Origin: Nocardia aurantia
GTDB taxonomy: Bacteria; Actinomycetota; Actinomycetes; Mycobacteriales; Mycobacteriaceae
Direction of reading: 5' to 3'
NCBI RefSeq assembly: GCF_009604425.1
Contig: NZ_WEGI01000025.1
Coordinates: forward strand, 1 to 38,238
Length of the DNA: 38,238 nt
Below the pieces are notes generated by a model that saw only the letters and a list, made by a program, of their open reading frames with translations, ran no database searches and was not told where the DNA came from. A program made the position numbers and the translations under genes. Positions 1 to 7,391 of this stretch are shown here, in pieces; positions within the stretch are counted from its first letter, which is position 1, and every line of letters begins with the position of its first letter.

Positions 1-2
1 GG

Positions 3-1058
3 GTGGGGGTGGGTGGGCCGCGGCGGCAGGCGGTGGTCGCCCGGTTGTTGATGGATCGGCGGGCGGTGGTGGCGGCGGACGTGCTCGCCGATGCCGTGTG
101 GGACGGGGCGCCGCCGGAGGCGGGGAACGCGAATCTGCATGTGCTGGTGTCGAAGTTGCGGCGGGCGCTGGGTGAGGCGGGGGCGGGGCGGGGTGAGGTG
201 TTGCGGACGGTGCCGCCGGGGTATGTGCTCGCTGTCGGCGAGAATGCTTGTGACATCGGGCGTTTCGAGGCTTTTCGGCGGGCCGGGGTGGAGGCGGCGG
301 CTGCTGGGGCGCACGAGCGGGCGGCGGAGGCGTTCGCTGCCGCGCTGGCGCAGTGGCGAGGTGAGGCGTTCGCCAGTGTGCGGGGTATCGGGTGGTTCGA
401 CGAGCGGGCGCGGGTGCTGGGTGACTCGCGCGGCGAGACTCGTTCGGCGCTGGTGGACGCGCGGCTGGCGGTGGGGCGGTGGGGCGAGGTGGTGCCCGAT
501 CTGCTCGAGCTGTTACAGGATGATCCGTATGCCGAACGGCATTGGGCGCGGCTGATTCTGGCGCAGGCGGCGAGCGGGCGGACCGCGGCGGCGCTGGACA
601 GCTGCCGGCGGATGCGGGAGGCGTTCGCGGTGGAGTTGGGGGTCGAGCCGGGGGCCGCGCTGGTCGAGTTGGAGCGGCGGGTGCGGGCGGGGACCGTGAG
701 CCCGGGGGCGGTGCCCGGGTTGCGTACCACCATCGGGACGGGGTCCGCGCAGGCGCGGCGGGGGCGGGTGCGGCGGCTGCCGGACGGGGCGGTGTTCCCG
801 GTGGGGCGGCGGGGGCTGCGGATCGGGCGGGCGCCGGACAACGATCTGGTGCTGGGCAGCGAGGATGTCAGCCGGTATCACGCCGAGATCCTGTTCTCGC
901 GGGTCGGGCCGGTGATCCGGGATCGTGGCTCGCTCAACCTGACCCGGGTGCGCGGCGGCGATCTGCCGCGTGGTGCGACGGAATTGCTCGGGCACGGCGA
1001 CGAGATCGAGATCTGCGGCGCCACTTTTGTTTTCGAGGTGGATCCGCCCGGCCGCTGA
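3..1058 (+). CDS. SARP/EmbR-type transcriptional regulator (BTAD + FHA), 5' truncated
   Basis: This is an activator-type regulator that should bind DNA through an N-terminal winged helix and read phospho-threonine signals through a C-terminal FHA domain. From the first in-frame GTG, residues about 5-65 are the trans_reg_C winged helix, ending in VLVSKLRRALG. Residues about 85-230 are the bacterial transcriptional activation (BTAD) helical repeat. Residues about 262-345 are an FHA domain with the expected GR...SRYH pattern (LRIGRAPDND, then VSRYHAEI). Family members normally carry about 20 more residues before this point, so the true start is probably upstream of the window. The order winged helix-BTAD-FHA is that of mycobacterial EmbR, which is phosphorylation-responsive. 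Its target genes are not visible. Its stop abuts the stop of the convergent GntR gene. Confidence 0.85.
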   Translation: MGVGGPRRQAVVARLLMDRRAVVAADVLADAVWDGAPPEAGNANLHVLVSKLRRALGEAGAGRGEVLRTVPPGYVLAVGENACDIGRFEAFRRAGVEAAAAGAHERAAEAFAAALAQWRGEAFASVRGIGWFDERARVLGDSRGETRSALVDARLAVGRWGEVVPDLLELLQDDPYAERHWARLILAQAASGRTAAALDSCRRMREAFAVELGVEPGAALVELERRVRAGTVSPGAVPGLRTTIGTGSAQARRGRVRRLPDGAVFPVGRRGLRIGRAPDNDLVLGSEDVSRYHAEILFSRVGPVIRDRGSLNLTRVRGGDLPRGATELLGHGDEIEICGATFVFEVDPPGR

Positions 1059-1784
1059 TCACTCGCGCAGGACGGCCTCGAAGGCGATGCGGTCGCCGCG
1101 ATAGAGGGATCGGACCCGCTCGAGCGGGGCGCCGGTGCTGTCGGTGGTGTGCCGGTGCAGCAACAGCATCGGCAGGGCGGTGGTGCATTCCAGCAGCGCG
1201 GCCTCGCGGGGGGTGGCGAGGACGGTCTCGAGACGTTCGGTGGCCGCGGCGAAGGTCACGCCGGCGGCCTGGATCGCCGCGTACAGGGAGGTGGTGGGGT
1301 CGTAATCGGCACGCAGGCCACCGAATCGGTCCAGGCGCAGGAAGGTGCTCTCCAGGCCGATCCGCTCACCGTCGGCGAGCAGGATCCGTTCCAGGTGCAT
1401 GACGGGGCTGCCGGGGGCGAGACCGAGGGCGGCGGCGGTGTCGGCGTCGGCGGGGACATCGTCCCAGGACACCAGCAGCCGGCCGGGAATCCGGCCGTGG
1501 CTCAGCGCGCCCTCGGTGTAGGAGCTCAGCGACAGTGGTTGCAGCATCTTCGGGCGGGACACCACCGTGCCCCGGCCCTGGCGGCGAATCCGGCCCGCCA
1601 CCAACAGTTCTCGCAGCGCCTGCCGGACCGTCTCGCGGGCCACCTCGAAGCGGGCGGCGAGATCTCGTTCGGAGGGAACGGGATCGCCCTCGGCCAGTTC
1701 GCCGAGGATGGCCTCGATCTCCGTGCGCACCCGGTACGTCTTGGGCACCCGGTGCCCGGTGTCGGCCACCTGCATCGCGTCCAT
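1059..1784 (-). CDS. GntR/HutC-family regulator with UTRA domain, probable phosphonate-operon repressor
   Basis: This 241-aa regulator has an N-terminal winged helix (about residues 18-78, with SERDLAARFEVARETVRQAL as the core) followed by a UTRA ligand-binding domain (about 95-235). This is the HutC subfamily layout. It is divergent from the FAD oxidase and importer genes, and the gap between them contains two palindromes matching the HutC consensus GTMTAKAC. It therefore most likely represses the aminophosphonate operon and itself, with an imported phosphonate or its product as effector; this is inference from context. The ATG at 1784 has no clear ribosome-binding site. An ATG three codons downstream (1775) is an alternative start. 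UTRA regulators also control sugar, histidine and trehalose genes, so ligand identity is open. Confidence 0.88.
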   Translation of the reverse strand: MDAMQVADTGHRVPKTYRVRTEIEAILGELAEGDPVPSERDLAARFEVARETVRQALRELLVAGRIRRQGRGTVVSRPKMLQPLSLSSYTEGALSHGRIPGRLLVSWDDVPADADTAAALGLAPGSPVMHLERILLADGERIGLESTFLRLDRFGGLRADYDPTTSLYAAIQAAGVTFAAATERLETVLATPREAALLECTTALPMLLLHRHTTDSTGAPLERVRSLYRGDRIAFEAVLRE

Positions 1785-1796
1785 GCGAGACAGCCT

Positions 1797-1823
1797 ACCA
1801 ATTATTGGTCTATACCAATTATT
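1797..1823. promoter_or_regulatory. Composite GntR/HutC operator, proximal to regulator gene
   Basis: The core palindrome ATTGGTCTATACCAAT (1804-1819; 14 of 16 positions symmetric) contains GTCTATAC, an exact fit to the HutC-subfamily consensus GTMTAKAC. An overlapping perfect palindrome ACCAATTATTGGT lies at 1797-1809. The unit ACCAATTATT also occurs twice as a direct repeat (1797-1806 and 1814-1823). The site begins 13 bp before the regulator ATG, which fits autoregulation. Confidence 0.65.
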
Positions 1824-1849
1824 TACCCGCCGTTTCCTCGGGCCACACT

Positions 1850-1867
1850 CAACGGTCTAGACCATTG
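1850..1867. promoter_or_regulatory. Second GntR/HutC operator, abutting the oxidase start
   Basis: CAACGGTCTAGACCATTG is an 18-bp palindrome with one mismatched pair. Its core GTCTAGAC again fits GTMTAKAC exactly. Its centre is 47 bp from the centre of the first site, and it ends 3 bp before the ATG at 1871. Occupancy would cover the start region of the operon mRNA. Confidence 0.65.
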
Positions 1868-1870
1868 CCC

Positions 1871-2998
1871 ATGATTCGAGGCATGCGTTTGGTAGTCATC
1901 GGAGGTGGCATTCTCGGGACCGCGCACGCCCTGGCCGCGATCCGCCGCGGGCACGAGGTCGTCCAGTTGGAGCGCGAGGTGGAGGCCCGTGGCGCCACGG
2001 TCCGCAACTTCGGCCTGGTCTGGGTGTCCGGCCGCAGTAGCGGCGAGCTCGAGCTCACGCTGCGCTCACGGCAGCTGTGGGAGGAGATCGGCGGGCAGGT
2101 GCCCGGCGTCGGCTTCCGGGCGAGCGGCTCGATCACGGTGGTGCGCACCGATGCCGAACTCGCGGTGGCCGAAGCGGCCGCCGCCGCGGCGGATGCCGAG
2201 GACCGCGGCTTCGAACTGCTCGACGCCGATCGCGTCCGCGCGCTGAATCCCGCACTGCGCGGCAAATACCTTGCCGGACTGCACTGTTCGGCCGACGCCG
2301 CGGTGGAGTCGCGGCAGGCGCTGCCCGCGCTGCGCGCCTATCTGACCGGCACCGGCCGCTACACCTTCCATTCGGGCGCCGAGGCGCGCGCGGCCGGCGG
2401 CGGCACCGTCACCGACGACCACGGCCGCCGCTTCGTCGCCGATCTGGTGCTGCTGTGCCCCGGCGCCGCGCACGGCGGACTCACTCGCGAACTGGTCGGC
2501 GAGCTCCCGGTGCGCCGGGTGCGGTTGCAGATGATGCAGACCGCGCCGCTGGGCGAGGCGCTGCCCACCGCCGTCGCCGACGGCGACAGCTTCCGCTACT
2601 ACCCCGCCTTCGCCGGTCCGGCGCTGGACCACCTGAATCGCGAAGAGGCGCAACCGTTCACCGCGGCCCGGCACCGGATGCAGTTGCTGTGCGTGCAGCG
2701 GCTGCACGGCGGCCTCACCCTGGGCGACACCCACGAATACGACGAACCGTTCGCCTTCGACGTGGACGAGGCGCCGTACGAACATCTCACCGCCGTCGCC
2801 GAGGAACTGCTCGGCCGCAAACTTCCGCCGGTGGTGCGGCGCTGGGCCGGGGTCTACAGCCAGAGCACCGATCCCGGCGCCCTGGTCACCCGCGCCCGCG
2901 CCGACGACCACACCTGGGTGATCACCGGCCCGGGTGGCCGCGGCATGACCCTCGGCCCCGCACTCGGCGAGGAAACCGCCGACCTGCTCGGATTGTGA
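1871..2998 (+). CDS. FAD-dependent oxidoreductase of phosphonate loci (TIGR03364/HpnW-type)
   Basis: A DAO-fold flavoenzyme of 375 aa, with the FAD-binding Rossmann motif GGGILG at residues 11-16 and an acidic end to beta-2 (QLERE). Residues about 35-70 carry the RNFGLVWVSG segment seen in this clade. Members of TIGR03364 occur beside phosphonatase-like hydrolases and are proposed to deaminate an aminophosphonate oxidatively. Recent work on related FAD enzymes called PbfC/PbfD supports action on 2-aminoethylphosphonate or its N-methyl or hydroxy relatives. The HAD hydrolase and AEP-type importer next door fit that role; the exact substrate is inference. Start: ATG 1871 (ATG 1883 is possible). 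Neither has a well-placed ribosome-binding site, so translation may be leaderless. Confidence 0.85.
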   Translation: MIRGMRLVVIGGGILGTAHALAAIRRGHEVVQLEREVEARGATVRNFGLVWVSGRSSGELELTLRSRQLWEEIGGQVPGVGFRASGSITVVRTDAELAVAEAAAAAADAEDRGFELLDADRVRALNPALRGKYLAGLHCSADAAVESRQALPALRAYLTGTGRYTFHSGAEARAAGGGTVTDDHGRRFVADLVLLCPGAAHGGLTRELVGELPVRRVRLQMMQTAPLGEALPTAVADGDSFRYYPAFAGPALDHLNREEAQPFTAARHRMQLLCVQRLHGGLTLGDTHEYDEPFAFDVDEAPYEHLTAVAEELLGRKLPPVVRRWAGVYSQSTDPGALVTRARADDHTWVITGPGGRGMTLGPALGEETADLLGL

Positions 2999-3009
2999 AG
3001 GGAGAACCG

Positions 3010-3684
3010 TTGTCCGAGAAACAGATCGAGCTCGCGGTACTGGATATGGCCGGTACCACGATCGCCGACGACGGGCTGGTGCTGCGCGCCTTCGCGGCCG
3101 CCGCCACCGCGGCGGGCATCCCCGCGACCGGGCCCGAACGCGAGGCCGCCGACCGCTACGTGACCGACACGATGGGCCAGTCGAAGATCACGGTGTTCCG
3201 CGACCTGCTCGGCGACGAGGACCGGGCGCAGCGGGCCAACCACGCCTTCGAGACCGCCTACGAGGAGTTCGCCGCCACCGCCCGCCCGATTCCCGGTGCG
3301 GCGGAGGCGATCACACGCCTGCGCGCGGCCGGGGTCAGGGTGGCGTTCACCACCGGATTCAGCCCGCGCACCCGGGACCGGCTCCTGGACGCGGTCGGCT
3401 GGCGGGACCTGGCCGACCTGGCGCTGTCCCCGGCCGATGCCGGCCGCGGCCGCCCGTACCCCGACCTGGTGCTGACCGCGGTACTCCGGTTGCGGATCGA
3501 TGCGATGGATCGCGTTGCCGTCCTGGGCGACACGGCCAGCGACATCGGCACCGGCCTCGCCGCCGGCGCCCGCATCGTCGCGGGCGCCCGTACCGGCGCG
3601 CACACCGAGCAGCAGTTGCTGGCGGCCGGCGCGACGCATGTGGTGCCCTCGGTCGTCGAATTCGCCGAGCTGGTGCTCGCCTGA
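3010..3684 (+). CDS. Phosphonatase-like HAD hydrolase (TIGR03351, PhnX-like)
   Basis: A 224-aa HAD-superfamily protein predicted to cleave the C-P bond of phosphonoacetaldehyde or hydroxy-phosphonoacetaldehyde. The nucleophile motif is DMAGTT (D12), the DxAGT form specific to phosphonatases. The cap segment MGQSKITVF supplies Lys59 at the position of the Schiff-base lysine of PhnX. GRPYPD carries the Arg that replaces the usual HAD lysine, and GDTASD is the last acidic motif. Thus all phosphonatase hallmarks are present. Start: TTG 3010 has a strong AAGGGAG site 5 nt upstream. A GTG at 2995, overlapping the oxidase stop, is the alternative. No AEP transaminase (PhnW) is in the window, so the aldehyde is presumably made by the upstream FAD enzyme. 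Confidence 0.87.
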   Translation: MSEKQIELAVLDMAGTTIADDGLVLRAFAAAATAAGIPATGPEREAADRYVTDTMGQSKITVFRDLLGDEDRAQRANHAFETAYEEFAATARPIPGAAEAITRLRAAGVRVAFTTGFSPRTRDRLLDAVGWRDLADLALSPADAGRGRPYPDLVLTAVLRLRIDAMDRVAVLGDTASDIGTGLAAGARIVAGARTGAHTEQQLLAAGATHVVPSVVEFAELVLA

Positions 3685-3747
3685 ACCTCCGGAATGCCCC
3701 CCGTCCCTACCACTCACATTCCGCACCACACGAAAGTTGTAGTCATC

Positions 3748-4809
3748 GTGCGCATTTCGACCCAACGCCTGGTACGCACCGCCCTGATCCTGGCCTCGGC
3801 GACGGCGGTCGCGGTGTCCGCCGCGGCCTGCGGCGGCACCGGCTCGAGCTCCGGCGGCGACAAGACCGTCACCGTCTACTCGGCCGACGGCCTGGGTGAC
3901 TGGTACAAGGCACAGTTCGCGAAATTCAAGGACCGGACCGGCATTTCGGTGAACGAGGTGGAGGCCGGCTCCGGCGAGGTGGTCAACCGGGTGGACAAGG
4001 AGCAGTCCAACCCGCAGGCCGACGTCGTCGTCACCCTGCCGCCGTTCATCCAGAAGGCCGCCAAATCCGGTCTGCTGCAGGACAGCGGCGTGGACACCGG
4101 CGTCGTCGCCGACTCCGACAAGGACCCCGGCGACAAGTACGTGAACCTCGCGGGGAACTATCTCTGCTTCATCGCCAACCCGCGAGTCGCCAACTCCGAC
4201 AAGCTGTCCTGGGACGACCTGCTGAAGCCCGAGTACAAGGGCAAGCTGCAGTACTCCACCCCGGGCCAGGCCGGCGACGGCACCGCGGTGCTGGTGCTGT
4301 TGCAGCAGCTGTACGGCAAGCAGGGCGCGCTGGACTACCTGGCCAAGTTGCAGGCCAACAACGTCGGCCCGTCCTCGTCGACCGGCAAGTTGCAGCCGAA
4401 GGTCGACAACGGTGAACTGCTGGTCGCCAACGGCGATGTGCAGATGAACGTCCAGCAGATCAAGGACAAGAGCGCGAAGTTCAACGTGTTCTTCCCGGCC
4501 ACCGCCGACGGCAAGCGCTCGACCGTGGCCCTGCCGTACGTGATGGGCATGGCCAAGGGCGCGCCGCACAAGGACGCGGCGAAGAAGCTGATGGAGTACC
4601 TGCTGTCGGCCGACGCGCAGCAGACCCTCGGCCCGGACGCGGTCGCCGTGGCGGTCCGCAAGGATCTGAAGGACGCCCCGGCCCCGGCGGGCACGCTCTC
4701 GCCGGCGGCCTACCTGAAGGACGTCACGGTGATCAACCCGGACTGGACGAAGGTTCTCACCGATCTCGACGGCGACGTCGCCGCATATCAGAAGGCCACC
4801 GGTAGCTGA
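3748..4809 (+). CDS. phnS: Aminophosphonate ABC transporter, lipoprotein substrate-binding subunit (PhnS-type)
   Basis: A 353-aa solute-binding lipoprotein. A basic n-region and hydrophobic stretch lead to the lipobox SAAAC with Cys28, so the mature protein is expected on the outer face of the membrane. The mature part opens with VTVYSADGLGDWY and has GSGEVVNRV and VTLPPFIQKAAKSG, a pattern I associate with 2-aminoethylphosphonate-binding proteins of the Fe3+/putrescine-like family rather than PhnD. It sits 63 nt after the hydrolase and 23 nt before the ATPase. Start: GTG 3748 gives a normal-length signal peptide; ATG 3694 in frame would add 18 residues. Other small anions are possible substrates, but the context favours an aminophosphonate. 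Confidence 0.82.
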   Translation: MRISTQRLVRTALILASATAVAVSAAACGGTGSSSGGDKTVTVYSADGLGDWYKAQFAKFKDRTGISVNEVEAGSGEVVNRVDKEQSNPQADVVVTLPPFIQKAAKSGLLQDSGVDTGVVADSDKDPGDKYVNLAGNYLCFIANPRVANSDKLSWDDLLKPEYKGKLQYSTPGQAGDGTAVLVLLQQLYGKQGALDYLAKLQANNVGPSSSTGKLQPKVDNGELLVANGDVQMNVQQIKDKSAKFNVFFPATADGKRSTVALPYVMGMAKGAPHKDAAKKLMEYLLSADAQQTLGPDAVAVAVRKDLKDAPAPAGTLSPAAYLKDVTVINPDWTKVLTDLDGDVAAYQKATGS

Positions 4810-4832
4810 TCGAAAGATACAGGAGCGCAACC

Positions 4833-6008
4833 ATGTCCACGCCGAGGGCAGTCTCCACCGCGACCGGCTCCGCGACCGCGGCAGCCGCCTCCGACGACAC
4901 ACCCGCGATCGTGTTCGACCGGGTCGGCGTCAGCTACGGCCGGGGCCGCAAGGCCACGGTCGCGCTGACCGAGTTCTCCCTGCGCGTCGCGGCCGGGGAA
5001 ACGGTTGCGCTCCTGGGCCCCAGCGGATCCGGCAAGTCGACCGCACTGCGGGCGCTCGCCGGATTCGTCCGTCCCACCGCCGGCCGCGTGCGGCTGGCCG
5101 GCCGCGACGTCACCGACCGCTCCCCCGCCGAGCGCGGCATCGGGGTGGTGGTGCAGTCGTACGCGCTGTTCCCGCACATGCGGGTGCACGACAACGTGGC
5201 CTTCGGGCTGCGCTCACATCGGGTGCCGCGCAAGGAGATCGACGCTCGCGTCACCGAGGCCCTGGACATGGTCGGGATGACCGGCTACGCCCGCCGGCTG
5301 CCGCGGGAACTGTCCGGCGGGCAACAGCAGCGGGTCGCGATCGCCCGCGCCCTCGCCATCCGCCCCCGGGTGCTGCTGCTCGACGAACCGCTGGCGGCCC
5401 TGGACGCCCAACTGCGGCAGAATATGCTCACCGAGCTACAGCAGTTGCGGAAGGCGTTGCCGGACACCGCGATGCTGTACGTCACCCACGATCAGGCCGA
5501 GGCGCTGGCGCTGGCCGACCGGATCGCCGTGATGCGCGACGCCCGCCTGGTCGACATCGACACCGCCGAGAACCTGTGGCGCCGCCCGCCCAGCTCGTTC
5601 ACCGCCGCCTTCCTCGGAGGCGCGAATCTGCTGCCGGGCCTGGTGAAACACGTCTCCGGCACGGCCGCCTTCGTGACCGTCGGTGAGCTCACCCTGCGCG
5701 CCGAGGCGCCGAAACCCGGTGTCGGCCAACTGGATTGGAAACCCGACGACGACGGCCTGCTCTGCGTCCGTCCGCACACCGTCCGCCTCTGCCCGCTCGG
5801 TGAACAGGAAGCGTTGCGCGCCACGGTGATCTCCGGTGTCTGGCGCGGCGCGACCACCCGGCTGCTGCTCGACGTCGACGGCCTTCCCGTCGACCTCACC
5901 GCCGACCTGCCCGGACAGGTAGACACGACCCCGGGCACCGTCGTCGGCGTCCGCCTCCCCGATCCGGCGGGTGTCCTCATCCCCGCCGCTGTGGGGAGCG
6001 AGTCGTGA
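4833..6008 (+). CDS. phnT: Aminophosphonate ABC transporter ATP-binding subunit (PhnT-type)
   Basis: A 391-aa ABC ATPase that should power uptake through the two permeases downstream. Walker A GPSGSGKST is at 62-70, the Q-loop at VVVQSYALFP, the signature LSGGQQQR at 160-167, Walker B LLLDEP ending at 186, and the switch His at 219 (YVTHDQ). Residues after about 260 form a TOBE-type regulatory domain, as in importers of the spermidine/iron/AEP family. The Ser/Ala-rich first 25 residues are probably disordered. An AGGAG site lies 8-10 nt before ATG 4833. Unusually, 475 nt separate it from the permease genes, although the rest of the locus is compact. Confidence 0.88.
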   Translation: MSTPRAVSTATGSATAAAASDDTPAIVFDRVGVSYGRGRKATVALTEFSLRVAAGETVALLGPSGSGKSTALRALAGFVRPTAGRVRLAGRDVTDRSPAERGIGVVVQSYALFPHMRVHDNVAFGLRSHRVPRKEIDARVTEALDMVGMTGYARRLPRELSGGQQQRVAIARALAIRPRVLLLDEPLAALDAQLRQNMLTELQQLRKALPDTAMLYVTHDQAEALALADRIAVMRDARLVDIDTAENLWRRPPSSFTAAFLGGANLLPGLVKHVSGTAAFVTVGELTLRAEAPKPGVGQLDWKPDDDGLLCVRPHTVRLCPLGEQEALRATVISGVWRGATTRLLLDVDGLPVDLTADLPGQVDTTPGTVVGVRLPDPAGVLIPAAVGSES

Positions 6009-6130
6009 GGCCCGGTGCGATCTTTCCGGCGACCCGTCGCACTGGCTCGGGCGCACACGGCACCGGCACCGCCGACGAACCGACCCCACGCCTTTGTGCC
6101 GCGCTCACTCGTCGAGACCCCCATTACGTC

Positions 6131-6163
6131 GACGAAACCGGTTGCAGCCAGCGCGGTTTCGTC
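6131..6163 (+). other. Perfect 10-bp hairpin in the phnT-permease interval
   Basis: Arms GACGAAACCG (6131-6140) and CGGTTTCGTC (6154-6163) are exact reverse complements around a 13-nt loop. No U-tract follows, so it is not a canonical intrinsic terminator. An operator or mRNA-stability element is as likely. Confidence 0.5.
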
Positions 6164-6264
6164 TCGCACGGTCCGCTCACGACCCGGCCGCGGTCCCCTC
6201 GCGGCCGGTACTCGCCGAGCCCGGGCCAGGTGGCGTCGTCCGATGCCACCCAATCCGCGGCCGC

Positions 6265-6293
6265 GCACCCGGCCTATGAGGGAGGCCGGGTGC
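6265..6293 (+). other. Perfect 11-bp hairpin in the phnT-permease interval
   Basis: Arms GCACCCGGCCT (6265-6275) and AGGCCGGGTGC (6283-6293) pair fully around a 7-nt loop ATGAGGG. It is very stable in RNA, without a following U-run. Its loop contains a purine-rich GAGGG that could mimic or sequester a ribosome-binding site. Confidence 0.5.
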
Positions 6294-6483
6294 CGGCCGC
6301 AGACCCGGCCGCCGAAGGCTGTTCGTATCGATGCGGCGATAGGAGTGATCGAGCGCTGTGGACCGGTGGGCGACCGACCGTCGTTCGCGTCGGCGGCGCC
6401 CGGATGCCGAGTAGCTCCGCGTTCGGCGTCCGGTCGCGGCGACCGGCGGGGCGAGCCGCGGCCGGTGGCCTCGGGGGGTGGCG

Positions 6484-7389
6484 ATGAGTGTATCCACGGT
6501 GCTGGAACCCGATTCCGGCGAGGACGACACGAACAACGTTGCGCCACGGCGTGGTTGGCGGACCGTGGCGTGGGCGCTGCCACCGCTGCTCGTGGTACTG
6601 GTGATCGCCGTGTATCCGATCGTGCGGGTGCTGACCGAATCGACGGTGACGCCGGACGGGCGGGGTACGGCGGTCTGGTCGCAGGTGCTCGGTTCGCGGT
6701 CGTTCCGGGACGCGTTGTGGCACACCGTGTCCATCGCGGCGTGCTCGACGGCCGGGTGCCTGGTGCTGGGCACGTTCCTGGCGGTGGTCCTCGCGTTCGT
6801 CCCGTTTCCCGGGTCGGCGCTGATCGGGCGGCTGATCGACACCGTGCTGACGCTGCCGTCCTTCCTGATCACGCTGGCGTTCACCTTCCTCTACGGCACC
6901 GCCGGCGCGGTGAACGCGCTGCTGGCGAAGGTCGGCGGAAGCCACTCCCCCGCAGTGCATTTCCTCACGACGCCGACCGGGGTGGTGCTGGCCGAGATCA
7001 CCTACTTCACGCCGTTCGTGGTGCGTCCGCTGCTGGCGGCGTTCGCGCAGTTGCCGCGTGAGCAACTGGATGTGGCCGCGAGCCTGGGCGCGTCACCGTG
7101 GCGGGTGCTGCGGCAGGTGGTGCTGCCGGAGGCGTGGCCCGCGCTGGCGGCGGGCGGCAGCCTGGTATTGCTGTTGACGCTCAACGAATTCGGCATCGTG
7201 CTGTTCACCGGCGCCAAGGGGGTGATCACGCTGCCGGCGCTGATCTACACCCGGGGCATCGTCACCTTCGACCTGCCCGGCGCGGCGGTGCTGGCGTCGG
7301 TGCAGGTGGTCCTGTCGCTGACCCTCTATGTCGGATATCGAGTCCTGTTCGCGTGGTTCACCGGAACCCGCCGGGCACAGGAGGTCTGA
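6484..7389 (+). CDS. phnU: Aminophosphonate ABC transporter permease 1
   Basis: A 301-aa BPD-type inner-membrane permease. After about 30 hydrophilic residues the first membrane segment is WALPPLLVVLVIAVYPIV; about five more follow. The cytoplasmic EAA loop reads EQLDVAASLGASPWRVLRQV and would dock on the ATPase. Start: ATG 6484 follows a GGGGGGTGG tract; the GTG at 6478 is a two-codon-longer alternative. It is translationally close to the next permease (2-nt gap). Together with the next gene it completes a PhnSTUV-like importer. The long untranslated stretch upstream suggests separate control of permease expression. Confidence 0.82.
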   Translation: MSVSTVLEPDSGEDDTNNVAPRRGWRTVAWALPPLLVVLVIAVYPIVRVLTESTVTPDGRGTAVWSQVLGSRSFRDALWHTVSIAACSTAGCLVLGTFLAVVLAFVPFPGSALIGRLIDTVLTLPSFLITLAFTFLYGTAGAVNALLAKVGGSHSPAVHFLTTPTGVVLAEITYFTPFVVRPLLAAFAQLPREQLDVAASLGASPWRVLRQVVLPEAWPALAAGGSLVLLLTLNEFGIVLFTGAKGVITLPALIYTRGIVTFDLPGAAVLASVQVVLSLTLYVGYRVLFAWFTGTRRAQEV

Positions 7390-7391
7390 TC

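Larger units (their letters stand above)
6009..6483 (+). other. 475-nt non-coding, structured interval inside the importer operon
   Basis: No reading frame here has domain-like composition or a good start context. Frames that stay open read as Arg/Ala/Pro/Gly-rich low-quality translations of GC-rich DNA. The stretch holds two perfect long hairpins (6131-6163 and 6265-6293) and a weaker one near the permease start (CCGGTC/GACCGG at 6430-6446). It could be a processing or attenuation region, a promoter region for the permeases, or the remnant of an insertion. Confidence 0.55.

Noticed and set aside
3010..3684. Naming the HAD gene phnX outright
   Set aside because: Catalytic residues fit, but the clade associated with FAD oxidases (TIGR03351) is distinct from classical PhnX and the substrate is unproven.
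2854..4902. Very long antisense open frame (682 codons) across the phosphonate genes
   Set aside because: It is the mirror of the GC-rich HAD/PhnS coding region; composition is Arg/Gly/His-rich with no domain, and the opposite strand has clear family proteins.
6015..7061. Plus-strand frame through the structured gap into the permease gene
   Set aside because: It runs out of frame through the permease and is Arg/Pro/Ala-rich; there is no ribosome-binding site and no domain.
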